Shown here: one piece after another, positions 36,615 to 49,395 of the stretch
Layout: each line of letters opens with the position of its first letter
Numbering within the stretch: position 1 is the stretch's first letter
Assembly (NCBI RefSeq): GCF_015832195.1
Contig: NC_052027.1
Coordinates: 9,978,149-10,042,148, forward strand
Reading direction: 5' to 3'
Source: Motacilla alba alba
Lineage: Eukaryota > Chordata > Aves > Passeriformes > Motacillidae
DNA length: 64,000 nt
Notes under the pieces: model-generated
Database searches by the model: none
What the model saw: only the letters and a program-made list of their open reading frames with translations
What the model was told of the DNA's origin: nothing
Translations under genes and position numbers: made by a program

Positions 36615-39600
36615 TCGGTTGCTCACAGGGAAAACCAGGAGGTATTTTATTCTGTATTAGCTAGTCATTATTATTGAACTCTTACATCAATCATAAATTG
36701 ATCTGAGTTTGAAAAGAAGTGTGAATTTTCCTTAAATCTGGAGAAAAGTTTGAATCTATATTTATGTCCAGAAATCAGATGAGGGGGAAGGTCCCTTTCT
36801 GACAAACCCCTTTGCAAGACAAAGCTGCATTTTAATCAAACAGAGCTCCTGCCTCTAATTCGTGTTTCCTTGCAGTTGGTCTGTGAATTATATCTGAAAA
36901 ACCAATCTCAGAACTCATCATCACCTACACAAACACACCCTCAAAATTAAGATAGGCTCAGCTTTCAATAACCTTTACCCACAGATAGACTGTGTTCATT
37001 TTCACTGCTGACATTCTCAACACCAGATTAGTGTTATTTAAGACTGGAGAGTGACATTTGCTGTTTCTGTAGAAAACACTGCACAGGTAAGAGCAGTGCC
37101 AGTTACCTCACTCTCCCACCATGCCTGCTGATTTTGATCTCGATTGGATTGCTCTAATTGACGAATATATTCCTATTATCCTGGGAAAATGCTTAACTGT
37201 GCCATCTATTCCATGAGTTTTACTACAGACACTGTTGCCAACAATACAATACACACAAACAGTGCCTTTACAGGTGCACTCAAAGTTCAGACTAGTCATG
37301 AATTACACCTATGAATGAGAATTAAGTAGAACATTCCTTTCTAAGTACTTAGAGGTTGGCGATGAGGCTTCTTTAGTAACGAAGATATTAAGCCTGAAGG
37401 ATTTGGCACTAAAATGGAATTTCTTTCTGGGACAGAGATGATTTTACTGAAATATTTGATAATTGTAGTTACTATAAGCAAGGGTTGGTAGAATCAATTA
37501 TTACAAAGGTTGCTTGACACTTCCCATTCATTATAAAATCCTCTTTTCAATTGCTGCAAACATTGCCAACCTTTAGCTAGGCAGTCTGAAATTTTCCATG
37601 CTGAGTCTCTCTCTTAGGCTGATTCATTTATCTAAAGGAAAATTTTAGCCACAACAGTTGGCCTTTATCAAGAACTAAACTGGATAAGAATGCATCATTT
37701 TGGCCATATTTAAAAAAGAAGCTGATCTGGAAATCCATATTCTTCATAAAAGATCCTGAAGGAGAAGAGAGTTTTTATCATTGAAGTGTCTTGTGCTGCT
37801 CCTGTGAAACTCAGAAATTGTGTTGTACACACTTCAGTCAATATTTCTTGAAGAGGAAAATACCTTCAATTCTGGGTAAAGGTTTGTGAAAAACCCAGTA
37901 TCTCTTTTCACAGCAGATCTTTGTTCCTCTGTGGCACCTACATGGGATGTGTGTGCCAGCATTCTTAAACCCCTAAACTGAGCCTGCAGAATTCAGGACT
38001 GGGTTGGTGAACCTGTTTTTCTTTTCCCTGTGCACTCCCATTCCTATCCCACCCTGGCATTAAAAAGCAAGGGGAGAGCCTCAGCTGCCCTGTGCTTCCA
38101 GTGACCACCTCACTGCTGAGCCTGTGGCACTGGTGGGGAAACTGTCCTGGCACAGGAGGCAAAAAGTCCAAGACAAGTAGGAAGGGAAAGAAGGTGGCTG
38201 AAACTCTTTGGAGAGGCAAGAAGTGGAAGGCAATCAAAAACTGAGCACAGGGCTGTTGAGGATGAGTGTGAATGGAGGGAGGGGGAAGAAGACAAAACAG
38301 CTGTTGGGACTGGGAGCCTGGAAATGCAGTGAGTGGGACTTTAGGGCAGCTGGCAGACATGGAAATGGAGGTCATTCACACTGAGTTAGCCCAGTGAGGA
38401 TGGTGTCCTTTGGGTACCTCTAAGGCTGATGGGGAAAGCACTTGTGCCACTGGGTTGCTGACCAAATTAAGCTCCTAGTTTGAATTTCCTTCTGGAGCAA
38501 CATTTCTCGTGGGGAAATGAGCCTTCAGGGGGGAAAGTTAGATTGTAAATGAGAAGCTGTGACAAAGGCAAAGGGGCAAGAAGATTCACTGCCAGGTTTC
38601 AGCTAGAGAGAGGGCTTTGGGAATTCATTTGGGAGTAGAAAAATTCAGTTTCTTCTCCTCCTTATCAGTTCAGGTGTCTCCTACAGATGTGTGAGTGTTG
38701 TTCCTGCAAGACTAGATTTCACCTAGCCCTCCACCAGTGTTTTTGTGTGTTGCTAAGCAAATGGATTAATCCACATTTCCACAGCTTGTCAGTTGTCCTC
38801 TTAGGGATCCAACAAGAGACCCTAGAGTCTGATCTGCAAAACTGTTGGATATTCACAGCTAGAACTGAAATTGGTAGGAACTATTCTTTAAATATATAAA
38901 ATATTCTATGGTGCCATTAAGTCAGACACAAAAAATAATCAAATCCCAGACAATCAAAAACCTTTGGCAATGTTTACTCTTCATCTTCATATCTCTATTC
39001 TCCATCTGTCCAAACAGAGGTGCAGTATCCCCTCATTTCATTGAGGCATTGTAAAAATAGATTATTTCATGTCTGTAAAGCACCCAGATACAATAACAAT
39101 GACTGCTGAAGAAAAGCTCCCAAGGAAATTAAGAATTCTGTATTCAGAACAGGCTTTGAATGGTGTGCAGTAAATAAGCCATGGGGTACACACTGAATAA
39201 TGAAGATAAAAGAAAATATTAAATAGCTGCTCATTAAGTGAGCAATATCCATCCTGCACTTTAAACAGAGCAGAGATTTAATAGTATGTGAGCCTGTGAT
39301 TAAAGACAATGCCCTAATGCATGTGACACAAAGGCTCTAGTGAGTTTGTAGCAACAACTTAAGTTCTTGCATTCCCCTAGTTTTGAGTGTTTGTCTTGAC
39401 CACTTTTTGAGAATGCCAAATACTCTTAATTTATCCCCCCACAAAAAAGGGATGTAGATCAATAAATATTAGAACGGGGGATGGGTTCCAGAACTGGCTC
39501 AACACAATGTCCAAGGGTGTCTGGATTCAGTTCATATTAGAGAAGAAAGCTGACCACAGCTTTTTATCTGGATCCAGATGTCCTCAAATTTCAAGACTGA

Positions 39601-40873
39601 ACAAAACTTGATTCTGCTTTGGCATCCTCTGTGCTGATTTGTCCTCCCTGAGATGGGAGAGTTTCTGTGGACCTCTTCATCACCTTGGCCTCCAGAAACA
39701 TTCCAGTACTAATCCTGACATTAAATTCTGCTTATTCTTGACATATAGAGGGTCTTGTTTAGCAACATCATTACAAGAGTGTAAGGTTTTGTAGTTCTTC
39801 CTGAGCAGCTTGGGTAATGCAGGACAAAAGATGCATTGTTCACTGCGAGATTACAAAGGACAGGACAGAGGAGCTACCACGTCAGGGACACAGGGCATCC
39901 CAACAGGGTCAGGATGGAGCAGGAATGGGTGCAGCCTTCCAGGAACTGGAAATCTCTGAAGCCTTGTGGGCATTCCCATGTCACACCTGCTGGAGCTCTC
40001 CAGCCACACTGGAAAGGGGACAAGAGGAAACCCAGAAAAAAGCAGTGAGAGTGTCTGTCTGTGCCACCTGGAAAGGAACAGGAGCACCTTAAAAATGTAT
40101 TCTGAGCTTTGGCTTCAGAAGCTAAGTGCCATAAGCTGCCATCCAACTGCCCACAGGGAATATTGGAAAAGCACAGGCTCAGAGAGTGGGAAATCAGAGC
40201 ATGCACACAGAAGGTCTCATTTCCAAGGCAGACAAATCCTTCAGCTGCACCTGCTACTACAGCCTGCAGCACCACCTTGAAATTTGCTTCAGCTCTACCA
40301 TGTGAAGCCACAGACAAACAAGAGACCATGTGCCATTTCACATGACAAAGCATTTATATTTGTCCTGTCCTCCAGGCTGCTGGCTTCTGAACTTACAAGT
40401 ACACAAACAGCAGAAGCCACACGCAGGTCATTATGCACCTGCAGTTACAGAGAGGTCAGAAAGTGCTCATTTCAGACACAGAATCACACCATTCCACATA
40501 CACATGCTCCTGAAGGACTGCTTTTACAGCCTTTACTCTTAAAAACTTAAACAAAATGTAAAGCAGATGTAAAATTTTCTTTTGTACAATAATTTATCCC
40601 AAACATCTTGAAAAGAATCTGTCAACAAGAATGGTCAGTTGCAACATTGTATAATAAAGAACTTTATGGTGGCTGAGAGCACTTGCTTTTATCAACTATG
40701 GACTTGTCAACAGTCAGGAAATCATATGGATGGTTGCTCTTAAGTCCTGAGAGACAGATTAAAAGCTCTTGATCCACTTCTCTTGTTTTATTCACTATTA
40801 CGTAAAACCTTCACTGTCTGTCCAGAAATGATGGAAACAGCACATCAGAGGACAAAACTATTGACATAACTGT

Positions 40874-40960
40874 AAAAAAACAAAACAAAACAAACACCAA
40901 ACAAATAAACAAACAAGAAAAAACACCCCAAAAACCCAAAACCAAAAGAACCAACAAAAT
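40874..40960. repeat. CAAA-rich low-complexity block
   Basis: About 85 bp almost entirely of A and C, built from CAAA, CAAAA and CCAAAA units. No open product of interest. Confidence 0.8.
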
Positions 40961-41878
40961 CAATTCTAATTTATCCTTCTTGCCTGGATTGGCAGCCAGA
41001 ATGCTCAGTATGCCAATCCCGGCTACTGAATCCCATTTCCCATATGAGAACATGGGCAGTGCTGCTTTCTAATACTTGGGGTGCCATATCCTGTTCCCAA
41101 GAAGAAAATGTCTGTGTTTTCAAAACTACAGACAGCTCCTGCTGGTCTCTGAAGCACGAGGAAGCAATAATCACATTACAGCCGTGCACAGGGATGTCAG
41201 GAGTCACACAGCCCTGCACCCTGACCTGCAGGTGTCACAGCAAAGGTGGCACTCCACCCTCATCACAGAGACATTTCCATGGGTGTGAGGGATCTGAATC
41301 CCGTCTGTATTCCCACATCAACCAGCCAACACTTCTGCAGCATTTCTCAGTGTCTTTTCTCTCTCAGCTTCTGGCTGTGCAGTGGTACAGCAAACCCAGC
41401 CCAGCACCTGTAAGTGCCCGAGTTCTGCTTCAGCTCGGTGTGCAGAGCAGCTCCCAGGGCTTTCCCAGCTATCCTGGTACAACACCGGCATCTAGTGGAG
41501 CCTGGAGCAACCGGCCCGGTGCCAAGGAGCGGCAGTGAGGGGTGGGAAGCAGTCAGCCACCTCTAGCTGAGCATCACCTTGCTTCTTCTCACTTATAAAC
41601 TGCTGCTACTATCAAGCAGGAATCTCGTGCTATTCATTCTTTCTTGAGCTCATCCTCCCCAGAAAATTCATTCTGAAAAGGGTGCTAGAAAGAAACATGT
41701 TTATTGCTGCCTTACTGGAAGGTTCTTCAAAGCAAGTGCTAGAGGTCTGTGATCCAACATGTTTGAGCACAAACGCTTTCCCGTGCTGGAATTTGGTACT
41801 TTATGAACAGGCTCTGCTGGGCAGAACAGTCCTGTTCAGACAAACTCTGCAGAAGTAAAACCTGATTTTGTGTGAAGG

Positions 41879-42218
41879 CCATAAAATGGCTTGGGTTGGA
41901 CGTGACCTTAAAGCCCATCCAGTCCCACCCCCTGCCACGGGCAGGGACACCTTTCACTGTCCCAGGCTGCTCCAAGCCCTGTCCAACCTGGCCTTGGACA
42001 CTTCCAGGGATCCAGGGGCAGCCACAGCTTCTCTGGGCACCCTGTGCCAGCATCTCACCACCCTCACAGAGAAGAATTTCTTCCTAATATCTAATATCTA
42101 AACCTACTCTCTGTTGGTTTGGAGCTATTCTCCCTCGCTGGGGACCCCAGAGCTGGATGTAGCACTGCAGGTGGGGTGTCACCACAGCAGAGGGGCAGAA
42201 TCACCTCCCTCAACCAAT
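41879..42218 (-). mobile_element. Avian CR1 LINE 3' fragment with internal deletion
   Basis: The plus strand reads as the reverse complement of the CR1 3' region: ATAAAATGGCTTGGGTTGGA, then a stretch ending in CCACCCTCACAGAGAAGAAT, then TTCCTAATATCTAATATC. At about 42139 the match jumps to a more 5' part of CR1 (GGGGACCCCAGAGCTGGATG through the run ending in ATCACCTCCCTC), so roughly 200 bp of consensus is missing. The element therefore lies on the minus strand, is 5'-truncated and has lost its reverse transcriptase, so it is inactive. An 8-bp slip (TCTAATA duplicated) is visible at about 42084. CR1 is the dominant LINE of bird genomes. Assignment is from memory of the consensus, and the match is strong. 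Confidence 0.92.
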
Positions 42219-44748
42219 GTGAGACCAGTGGAACATTTTGAAAGTCTTAAGCAGGTCTGTCTTCTCCCCACGTGGCAAAAAGGAATATTAGCACCCACTC
42301 AGAGGTGGTGAAATGCTGTTTCTTGGATCTCTCTCTAGCTTCTTTAGATTTGCTGTTTAACAACACATCCGAGTTTGTCTCTTCAGCTTTCTGATTTGAG
42401 CAGCCCACTTGAAAAATTTCATTACACACCTTCAGATTGCTCATTTTCCCCAACCCAACTGAACATAAGAAACAGAATTTGGTGCTTGCTACATTTGAGA
42501 GATTTGTGTGCTGGAGTTTCATGGGGGAAAATGTGAAATATAGAAGCAATGCATGTCAGCACCCAGCAATGACTCACCAATCTGCTGAAAGAGTGGCACT
42601 ATTAGCAGAATGGGTCTCACTCCTTCCTTCTGTGTAGCTACAGAGAACAGAGCCATAGCTAGGTTTGTGCTAACCTACAAACCTCAGTATACAAACATTG
42701 TGACTCCTCGTAAAATTAACCATGCAGGATTGTCTCAAGTGAGGAGAAAACTTCATTATCATATGCCTTGTTTCGGTTACAAAGTCCAATTTTTTAAAAT
42801 ACATAATCTAGTTTTCAAATGCCAGTTTTATTACACTGATTCCTCAAGTCAGTTTAGAGCAGAGGATGTCTCAGAAGGAACATCACAAAAATACAACTTG
42901 CTCTCAGAATTTAGGTTTCTCCTGTAGGCTTTACATAGCTTTTTTTTTTAACAATGGAAGCTCAAGAGGATTTTGTGTTCCTCCCTCCCATACTTTTACC
43001 CCAGGGAAGGCAGCATTGTTAATAAAACCCACAAAGATCAACCCTAAAAATAAATACCTTCTGTTGGTCTAGACAGCTCTGGCTCTTGAAAGAATTTGAT
43101 CTGGGTGGTAATTACACTTCAATTTCAATCCATATATGAATTCAGTACTGGCATGATATGTCAAACTTTTCTCTTTCTATCCTCCCCTGATCCATCCATC
43201 AGCATTTGCAGAGCATTTGTCATAGCAGAAACAGTGCTGGAGATCGAAGCCCTTTGTTCATTCACACAGCAAACAGCACAGACAACAATAGTGGAAGCTT
43301 CTTCTTTACATTACCCTGCCATCATTCTTGCACCATGACCAGACAGAACAGGTTTAAGGGTGAGAAAAGCATCCCTTTTATTCATCAGCTCATGTTATTA
43401 ATTTGCCTGTTCTTAAGGTCTCTCAGGAAAGGCAGAGTGTGCATACAAATATCTAATAAAAGATCTCATCTCCCTCTGAGTGCTGAGCTTCCATTCCTTC
43501 CCCAGACCACTGGCTATTACATTACTGGTAAGTAGTGGGCTGGGAGGTATCAATTTTACAAGAGAATGCTTGTCTGATGATAGCAACACCAAAATCTGGT
43601 GAGCACCCTGTTTAGACACAAGAAAGAGAAAGCAAACCCTTTTACCATCCATCTCCTCTGCTGTTTCAGACACTGTCTCTGTGTTTACCTTCTGGCCTCG
43701 AAGAATCAGCAGAGCAGCTTACTTGGTGGGGAACAGATTTTTGTTCTTTTCAGCCTTTAGAAAGCTCTGTCCTCAAGCTCCCAGATCTTGGTGCAAAAAT
43801 AGGTGAACAATGACTGATCAAGCATCAGAGACTGGAAAGGTGTTTTTGTGATGACTGGATTTCCCATTTGGAGCACAATGGTTCTCTTAAGTTCACTTCA
43901 CTAGATTCTAACTTGCCAGTTGCCAGATGATAAGGGTTTTTTTGATACTTAAATAATTCTTTTCCTTTTTGCATTGTTTCTGTAGCTATTTCCACCCCCT
44001 CTATTTTAAAAACAATTGAAACTGGGAAAAACCAATGTAAGTCTAAATGTCTGCCTTTGCCTCTTACAACACCAGATTCTTCTCTTTCATGGTAAAGATC
44101 TTCATTAATTTCACTTCAAGGAAAGAATTTGAAGGGAGGAATAGTATTACTCATTTGCTTGCTGCTCTTGGCAGGCAGTGACATGTACGAAGCAAAGCCA
44201 CAGGTCCTGTTACTGCCTTCAAGTTAAAGGAAAAGAGAGACAGAAACAAAGGCATTGCTGTTTCACAGAAAGAGAAATGAGTAATGGATATTTTGCGGGT
44301 CACATTAATTGTATGGACACTTCTGAGTAATTCTTTGAATCCTGAGGTCTTCAGAAGGTCACTTGCTTCTTAAACATCCATTTACAGTAAACTTAGAAAA
44401 CATAGCTCTGGATAAAGTGGATCTCAATTCTCCTTCCACTTTCTGTTGAAAATTTTTGCAATCATGTCAGGATCACTAGTCTACTTTCAGGTTCAGTGGT
44501 GGGGCTTTATACTAATATCTGACATTACAGATAAAAAACGTCTAAAGTTGTTTCATAAAGTGAAGAGAATGTCTTCAGTCTTCAAGAAAACATATCTTTG
44601 GGCAAAAGCTGAGCTTGAGAATGTCCACTGTTTTCGGTGAGGCTGTGGCAATTCCTGCCAGCAATCCCTAACATTTCATTTCCAGCTCTGTTTTGATGCT
44701 CCTTGCTGAGCTCAAGACAGACTGAAGACAGAAACATGGTGTGTTAGC
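42219..44748. other. Intergenic DNA, no recognised gene
   Basis: AT-rich, with only short chance open frames and short T/A tracts such as T9 at about 42942. Nothing could be assigned. Confidence 0.6.
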
Positions 44749-44830
44749 ACAGCACCTAACACAATGGAACCCCAATCTCAGTTTGGGCTTTCAAGCACTA
44801 CCAAAATATGCACAGGAATAATTAACAAAA
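44749..44830 (+). mobile_element. Possible ancient amniote retroposon 3' tail
   Basis: CAGCACCTAACACAATGG followed by CCCCAATCTCAGTTTGGGCT and AAGCACTACCAAAATA matches a retroposon tail I recall as common in reptile, bird and mammal non-coding DNA ('cagcacctagcacaatgggg...ggcctctaggcactaccgcaata'). The copy is diverged and short. Family name is uncertain; a CR1/L3-clade element is my best guess. Confidence 0.4.
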
Positions 44831-45109
44831 ATTAATCACGTTTAGGGGCCTTCTGACTAGACCTGAACACCACAGCTGTCTAGATTAGAGGGTGACAGCC
44901 TACAGACCATATCTGACCTATGGGATGAGCCTGTCCCAGTGCCAAATGATTTTGCACCATACACTTGCTAATATATTAGTCTGGAAACTGTGATAGTGCA
45001 AGAAAAGAAAAGGGCAAGGATATTCAGCCAAACCTGCCTGCGACTCTAAAGCTGATCCTTGATATGTTACAGGGTTTAGAAGCCTTCCAAAGTGGTCAGA
45101 AGCTAAACA

Positions 45110-45240
45110 TTGTGTACTCAGGTAATCCTAATTCTGGTTCCGAATTTCTTCACTTGTACCTTAAATAAGTCATTTAATAGCCATACTTCAGCTTTGCACA
45201 TCAAAATTGCTTATTGACAAAGCATTAGGGAGAGAGCTGG
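45110..45240 (+). mobile_element. Possible MIR-like fragment
   Basis: The segment GGTTCCGAATTTCTTCACTT, then CTTAAATAAGTCATTTAA, then CTTCAGCTTTGCACATC follows the order of the MIR core (ggttcgaatcc, cttgggcaagtcacttaac, ctcagtttcctcatctgtaaaatgg). Divergence is high and the boundaries are unclear. Confidence 0.3.
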
Positions 45241-48200
45241 AAGGGAGACGTGAAGGTCACCCAGCGTTCATTTGCTGCTGAGGCTGAGCAATCTCCAAGC
45301 GATCCACGACCGCAGTGAATGAATCTCCAGTCCCTCTGAAGGGTTGTGGTTGATTCAGAGGGGGCAGAATTCTGTGAGCAGAATTGATGGCAACTACAAA
45401 CCAGCCTTTCTGGAGAATTCAGCCCTAGACATGCTGAGACAGGGGTGAGGGAGTTTAGGAAGGGTTGTGTGGCCATGAACACAATACAAGGAGGACTAAT
45501 AATGCTATGAGCCACACCATTAGAGTCTGAAATCAAACGTTTCCAAGAACCTGTAACACATGGGAATGTAAGAACAATCACACTGAGCCAGCTGACAGCT
45601 CCCTTTAGCCCAGTGCATTGTTTTCAACACAAGGTAAAGAATATAAGAAACAAGGTGTGTGTATAGAGCAATTCTTCCCCAGGGACAGCCTCCTACTCTC
45701 TAGCAATCAACAGTTAATCATGGAGAGATCACACCAGATCTATGGCTTTTAACAGTCACAAACACACCAACCCTCCATAAATTATCCTAATCCCGTTTTT
45801 AACCTTCATTGTCTTCTGACCTGTGCACCATCTCATGGCAACACATTTCTAAATGTAACTAGGAGTTGCACAAAAACGTTCTTCTGTGTTATCAGCTGTA
45901 AACACAAAATTGGTTAATGCCATGTAGCTAGTGGCCAGAGCAATGCTCATTTCAGCAGAAAGTACTAGACTTCATTAACGTCCTGGGTAATTATGACACC
46001 TTAGAGTGCTTTTAAATAATAATGATTTAACACAACCTTGGAAGGAAAAATAAAAAGGTATTTTCAGGAGCAGGCAATGTTGGGTATCCTCCAAAGTTCC
46101 TCCTCTAGCAATGCTCCCTACCCACTGTCTAGACCAAGAATATTCAGATAAGAATCTAACTCCTGATCACTACCCTGGAATCTTAGGCATGTAGACCATC
46201 ACACATCCCTAGCCAGAATACCTCTGTCTGTGCTACATGCCACTGCTCTGAGAGCAATAGCATAGTCTGCTGCAAAGAGTTACACTAAAATCCTGTAACA
46301 GACGGAGCGGGAAAATCCTCCTTTGCCTTCTGCACACAAGTGCCTCAATCTCTCACCACCAGAACTGTTATGTCTCAAAGACAAAAGCCAAAAGATGGCT
46401 GCACAAGCTGTGTTCACTTCTGTGGCTGCCTGCAGCAACCCAGTGGATAAACAACAGCCATTTCAGCTGAAGAATTAGGAAAACCATCTAAGGGCATTTC
46501 TCAATGGTGGCATTTCCAGGGGAGTGCAAAGCAGCACAGGATGAACAAAAGAAAAGAAAATCCTTCTGCAAACAGAGATTTCAGCATCTGCATAGCTCGC
46601 AGGAGTATTTCCCATTCAGCATCTGTCTTTGAAGGTGAAACTTTCTATACTGGTCACTGAGGGAACAACTACCTGCAAATAAATTGACACCATTAACTCA
46701 ATAAGGTCTGAAGCATATGGGGACAAGTCAGTGGACTTTTTTCTTCCAGAAATAAGCTACTTCTATCATGGAACTAATCTTAATGCTTGCTGACAGTGTA
46801 ATTGAGAATTAAATCTGCAGAAAAATGTGAGGTTTGCTAAAACACAATAGATATATTTTTTCCATACAATATATGGCACCAAAATATGCAGTATTCTGGA
46901 GAGGATAATTAATCAGTGCTCTCTTGCTGAAGTTCTTTTAATTGTCTATGATGGTCTGTGTTGGGGGAGACTATTGAGTTTTAACAGGGAACAAGATCAG
47001 GCACCATGGGGAATACTTACATGAATAAAGATTGCATGATCAAGATTTTTGATCTGGGAATTGCTATTCTGTAATCATCTGTAAAGCACCAGGAGTGCCC
47101 CTGGCACTGCATATATAATAATAAACTATTAACAATAAATCATGTAATTAAATTGTCACCTTGAACATTCTTTTCATAATTCTTGCCTCAGATTTAAGTT
47201 CCCACATCAGACATGTTAGATCCTCATAATATTATTAAAGCTCCTACACTTCAACTTTTAAAATTCCCCTAGGGATCTATTGTTTCTTTGTTTAATGTGT
47301 TTATGAGCCAAAGGCCCCATTAAATACAATAGGGAAACTCCCAGACCTTTTGAAAACTTTGCCACCAGAGACATTTCTTAGGAAACAAGACCATTTTTGT
47401 CATTCCATCATGTAACTATTGGAAAGTCTATTGATCAGAGAAGTTCTGGGAGAAAACCAAAAAAAAAATATTCCTCTTCCACGGATCATCAGGTCGTTAA
47501 GGCCACAAAGCTATACAAGGCAGAACTGCTGTATGAAGACAGCTTTCCTTCCTCCATAGCATATGGTCATTCACACAACCCCATATTAAGAATATCTTCT
47601 GTTATGATTGCTCTTTGTGCCTCATTGCCTTTGTAGATGCTGTCTGTAAGGATAAGAGCGAGCCCACTTGTATTTCCTCTGTCTGGAAGGTGAGGAGATG
47701 GGCACATGCTGATGTTCCTCTAAACCCATGCTGTACATTGTCCTCTACAGATTTAAATAAAACATTTGGTCTGAGACAGGATATGCTGCCAAAACCAGTA
47801 GAAATTTTGATGATCAAATACTGACTTTTAAAAATGAATGTCCATTTACCTTCAACAGGACAAATATGGAGAGAGATCTACAGAGAGCAGGAGAGAAGGA
47901 TGAAGCTACTATCAATGTGCTGAAAATGCTAGAATTTATCAGAAATACACTTCATGGGCTGAACCCTTGTTGAAAAATTTTTGACACCATAATCCAGTGT
48001 ATATTATGGTTTATTTTAGAGGAGTTATCTTATCCAGCTGTGAGATTCTCCTCAATTGCTTGCCCCATTTCTCTGAAAGGTAAAACTCAACTAGAATTTA
48101 TTTAAGTCTCTTTGGTGAAGCCACAAAGGATAAGCTGGGGTGCTGTGATGTATCAATCACAATTCAAAGAAGGCACAAAGCTAAGTGGGGAGTTCACATT

Positions 48201-48810
48201 TGTGTAAAAATACACCCAAGGGATATGCAGAGTTCCTGTGTAACAGCCTAAGTCTAAAGTGAAAAATGCCTGGCAACACCATGCCAGTGAAGATGGTTCC
48301 TCTGTAGTTGACAGTTTCTCAACATAAAAGAGCTTAGAATGAGGTTAGTGTGAGCCATGGGTGAAATGGAAATTCCTTTTGCCTTGACTAATGCATTTTA
48401 AGTGACTCCCACTTAGGGTCAGAAAATTACAAGTTCTGTTTTGTTAAACACTTAAAAAAACCAAACATAATCTGCATTAGGCTGGAAAGTTCTACATTCC
48501 AGTGAACGTGAGGGATGGTGAACATAGCCTGTGGCCAAACACAGCCCACGCAGAGCTTCACACTGTTGAAGCTTTCATCTTCAGCACCCCAAGGTACAGC
48601 CCGCAGAGGCTGCAGGATCCCAACAGGCAGTGCTCCATCTTGCTCCAACCTAATGCATTCCGCATGCCAGGACCTGCACCTCCCATGAGCTGCACTGTCA
48701 CACCACAACTGAAGAGGCTGCCAGCTCACTGTGCAAGCATTCAGGAGCTGGGGGGCTTCATCTGGACTTCAAGAGGATGAGGCCAAGGTGCAAGTTCTGT
48801 AAGCAGCACA
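45241..48810. other. Intergenic DNA, ancient repeat remains only
   Basis: No recognised gene. One ancient retroposon tail is listed at 47089-47137. The rest is AT-rich unique-looking DNA with no coding frame of interest. Confidence 0.55.
47089..47137 (+). mobile_element. Possible ancient MIR/L3 retroposon 3' end
   Basis: CTGTAAAGCACCAGGAGTGC, CCCTGGCACT and ATATATAATAATAA match in order the 3' end of ancient amniote retroposons ('tgtaaagcgc...tggcactatataaataataa'). It is short and diverged, and the family was not resolved. Confidence 0.45.
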
Positions 48811-49395
48811 GCTCCCTGCTTTTTACTCAGGAGTTACTAACAAACAGCAAACGTACTCACCCATGGGTTTGGGGATTCCTGATGAACTGCATTCTCATGT
48901 AATGCATGTCGTGTTGCAGTAAGGTAGAAAAATTATAAAGAAAGGCCTCATAAAATCAAGCCTGCTCTCCTGGAATCAATGGCTGGCCTTGTCAGGCTAG
49001 CCCTCTGCAAGCTCCTATGTGAAAGCAATCCTGGTGTGAGCAGTTCATTAGCGTAACAATCTACTCCTGGGTGAAAAACAACCAGCTCCTGTATAAACTG
49101 TTTTTACACCGTTAGAAAAATGAAAACAATCTCTCACAAACAACTTGTCCTGCATGTACACACTGAGAGTTTGAGTGGCCAATTAATACAGAATAACAAC
49201 TTGTTACTAACCAACAAAGTAATTGGCACGAAAGCTACTGACCAATTGGAGTCACACAGGAGGTCTGTAAAACTGTATAAAAACGAGTCATCTGACTAAA
49301 GAGAGGGCTTTTTTCCACCATGAAAAAAAATGGAGTCCAGTGTGATTTATTCCCATATCTCCCATGCTAATATTTACAAGTCACTAAAAAATACA
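48810..49395 (+). mobile_element. Candidate solo LTR, promoter-like block
   Basis: Three CCAAT-type motifs (49179-49183, 49221-49226 inverted, 49242-49246) precede a TATAAAAA box at 49276-49283, with the nearest CCAAT about 30 bp upstream. This compact U3-like arrangement sits in the middle of a gene desert and is typical of endogenous retroviral LTRs. No gag, pol or env remains were seen near it, so it would be a solo LTR. Exact ends, terminal TG...CA and target duplication could not be fixed, and no family is named. It could instead be an ordinary lncRNA promoter or chance. Confidence 0.3.

Larger units (their letters stand above)
20540..41878. other. Intergenic DNA, no recognised gene
   Basis: About 21 kb with no exon that I can assign. 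It holds T-rich tracts at 28602-28625 and 36202-36215, an A/purine tract at 36580-36614, and a CAAA-rich low-complexity block at 40874-40960. A degenerate segment at about 29450-29520 weakly recalls the ancient MIR/L3 module. Open frames of up to about 168 codons at 24.2-24.7 kb show no recognisable product. GC content rises modestly near 22.6-25.5 and 30.7-31.1 kb without a clear CpG island. Confidence 0.55.

Noticed and set aside
39874..40353. 159-codon minus-strand open frame
   Set aside because: First codon is not convincing, no domain was recognised, and overlapping frames occur on the other strand.
41044..41538. 164-codon plus-strand open frame with a few CpGs near its end
   Set aside because: CpG density is modest and the product shows no motif; too weak to call a gene or island.
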